A stretch of DNA of 6,694 nucleotides from Cryomorphaceae bacterium (GTDB lineage: Bacteria > Bacteroidota > Bacteroidia > Flavobacteriales > Schleiferiaceae): assembly GCA_003445735.1 (NCBI GenBank), contig DMCR01000165.1:9902-16595 (forward strand), written 5' to 3'. Made by a program: the position numbers and the translations under genes. The first letter of the stretch is position 1. Every line of letters starts with the position of its first letter. The notes under the pieces were generated by a model. That model saw nothing but the letters and a program-made list of their open reading frames with translations. It was not told where the DNA came from and made no database searches. Below are positions 5,451-6,694 of this stretch, one piece after another.

Positions 5451-6694
5451 GTGCTACGATTCCTCCTAGCTGTTACGCTACTTGTTTCTGTTTCTTCCTT
5501 CGCTCAAACACAAGATTCTCTAGTGCTTCAACCGGGCCCTATGGACGGTAAAGATGCCATTGTTTGGAGTATTACCCCAGATTCTACCTGGGGTTGGAAC
5601 CAAGAAGCTACACTTACGGCATGGACTTATGGAGGCGATCCGTCGTACAAGCGCTTTTACATAGAGTTTGATTACTCTAGTATTCCAGCGGGTGCTATTA
5701 TAGACAGTGCCTACTTGTTTTATCATAACAATCCTTCAGCACCATCGCATAGTGGATTGCACAGCGGTTCGAATACATTTTGGGTCCGCCGTGTGACTTC
5801 CTCTTGGGATGAAGACTCCATTAGTTGGAACAACGCTCCTTCTGATACGACCCAAAACCAAGTGCAAGTGGGGGCTTCCACTTCGAACACGATGGACTAC
5901 AAGATTGATGTTAAGAATTTGGTCGAGGACCAGTTACAATATGGGAATCACGGCTTTTTTATGCGTTTGGTCACCGAGGCAACATGGCGCGCAGTGGTGT
6001 GTGCCTCAAGTAATGCTACAGATTCGACCAATCATCCAGCCATTAAAATTTACTACACTGAATGTACCCCACCTCTTGCCACCTACACTTACACCGCCAC
6101 AGGGAATACGGTAGATTTTATTCCATTGTTTAATGCCCCGACTGGGGTGAGCCATCTATGGGATTTTGGCAACGGTAATTTCTCCATTGCTGATACTCCG
6201 ACCTATACCTTTCCTACTGGGGGTGTCCATACCGTATGTCATACCGTAACCACGTCTTGCAGTGCGGATACCGCGTGTCAACAGGTCGTACTTTGTTCCC
6301 CACCTACAGCATCCTATACACACTCTGTGGATTCGAATCAGGTATGGACTTTTGTGCCTCAGGATACCACCGCAAATTCCTATTGGTGGGACTTTGGGGA
6401 CGGCACGTTCTCGAACAACATGATAGGAGTTCATTCGTATTCCGTCGCAGGACTGTACCCGGTATGCTTGTCCATCACGAATGCTTGTGGTGTGGATACA
6501 ACCTGTTTGATTTTTGAGGTAACCTTGGTGGGTATGGACGAACATTGGAACCCAGATTTGAATGTTTACCCCAACCCGCTCACTAGCGTATTGCACATTG
6601 AAAATACCGGTGCAGATGAGTTATTGCGTTTTGAGGTATACGATATTAGAGGGGTTATGGTCCAGTTTGATTCGCGTCCTACCTCCCAGATCAT
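5451..6694 (+). CDS. Secreted DNRLRE-like domain / tandem PKD protein with T9SS sorting domain, 3'-truncated
   Basis: The frame is open from the GTG at 5451 to the window end (414 codons) with no stop, so the C-terminus is missing. An in-frame TAG at 5448-5450 sits directly before the GTG, and the next in-frame ATG (5541) lies beyond the signal peptide, so GTG is the only start that keeps it. Residues 1-19, VLRFLLAVTLLVSVSSFAQ (first residue read as Met), form a clear signal peptide. Residues 23-202 resemble a DNRLRE-type beta-sandwich: KRFYIEFDYSSIPAGAIIDSA (67-87), SSWDEDSISWNNAP (117-130), IDVKNLVEDQLQYGNHGFF (152-170). Two PKD repeats follow (about 205-281 and 282-358) with cores LWDFGNGNF and WWDFGDGTF. 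A T9SS type A sorting domain begins at VYPNPLTSVLHI (372-383). The product should be exported across the outer membrane. DNRLRE and PKD modules are often adhesive or carbohydrate-binding; no catalytic domain is visible, so its function is unknown. Confidence 0.88.
   Translation, partial: MLRFLLAVTLLVSVSSFAQTQDSLVLQPGPMDGKDAIVWSITPDSTWGWNQEATLTAWTYGGDPSYKRFYIEFDYSSIPAGAIIDSAYLFYHNNPSAPSHSGLHSGSNTFWVRRVTSSWDEDSISWNNAPSDTTQNQVQVGASTSNTMDYKIDVKNLVEDQLQYGNHGFFMRLVTEATWRAVVCASSNATDSTNHPAIKIYYTECTPPLATYTYTATGNTVDFIPLFNAPTGVSHLWDFGNGNFSIADTPTYTFPTGGVHTVCHTVTTSCSADTACQQVVLCSPPTASYTHSVDSNQVWTFVPQDTTANSYWWDFGDGTFSNNMIGVHSYSVAGLYPVCLSITNACGVDTTCLIFEVTLVGMDEHWNPDLNVYPNPLTSVLHIENTGADELLRFEVYDIRGVMVQFDSRPTSQI
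6063..6524 (+). repeat. Two tandem Cys-rich PKD repeats of about 77 codons
   Basis: These lie within the secreted protein. Unit 1 (6063-6293) and unit 2 (6294-6524) each begin CxPPxAxYT, contain a WDFGxG core 76 codons apart, and end with Cys residues in the same C-x6-C-x5-C spacing (Cys263, 270, 276 and Cys339, 346, 352). The DNA has diverged well beyond simple identity, so this is an old domain duplication, not a recent one. The matched cysteines suggest structural disulfides in the exported protein. Confidence 0.7.

Noticed and set aside
6156..6596. A 146-codon - strand open frame
   Set aside because: It is opposite the well-supported secreted protein with PKD repeats, shows no recognisable domain, and is best explained as a shadow frame.

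Overview
The window looks like part of a chromosome from a Bacteroidota (Bacteroidetes) species, most likely a marine Flavobacteriia-type bacterium. The evidence is two secreted proteins with C-terminal domains of the type IX secretion system (T9SS) kind, tandem PKD domains of a style common in that phylum, a possible TAnnTTTG-type -7 element, and a beta-glucan utilisation gene set of the laminarin type. Genus cannot be read from this sequence.

Layout. Bases 2-3370 on the + strand hold a tight co-directional block: a 5'-truncated GH30 glucosidase/glucanase, a GPH-family sugar:cation symporter (5 bases later), and a GH17 beta-1,3-glucanase-like enzyme (10 bases later). A GH16 laminarinase-like endoglucanase with a signal peptide and a T9SS-type tail runs convergently on the - strand (3367-4422). 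Its stop codon overlaps the GH17 stop. A 114-base divergent spacer separates GH16 from the housekeeping GTPase gene era (4537-5418). Thirty-two bases after era, a GTG-started secreted protein begins (5451 to the window end) with a DNRLRE-like domain, two Cys-rich PKD repeats and the beginning of a T9SS sorting domain. Its 3' end is cut off by the window.

How the genes could work together (inference). GH16 would be secreted or surface-displayed and cut beta-1,3-glucan into oligosaccharides. GH30 would act on beta-1,6 branches or release glucose. The GPH symporter would move mono- or oligosaccharides across the inner membrane. GH17, which shows no signal peptide, would process beta-1,3-linked oligomers, possibly in the cytoplasm. 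This enzyme combination matches known laminarin utilisation loci of marine Flavobacteriia. No SusC/SusD pair or regulator lies inside the window; they may lie upstream of base 1.

I saw no tRNA, rRNA, CRISPR array, insertion sequence or convincing intrinsic terminator. No spacer exceeds 114 bases. I found no strong evidence of an undescribed system. The most notable points are the signal-less GH17, the base-composition break between GH30 and the transporter, the overlapping convergent stop codons, and the GTG-started secreted protein after era.
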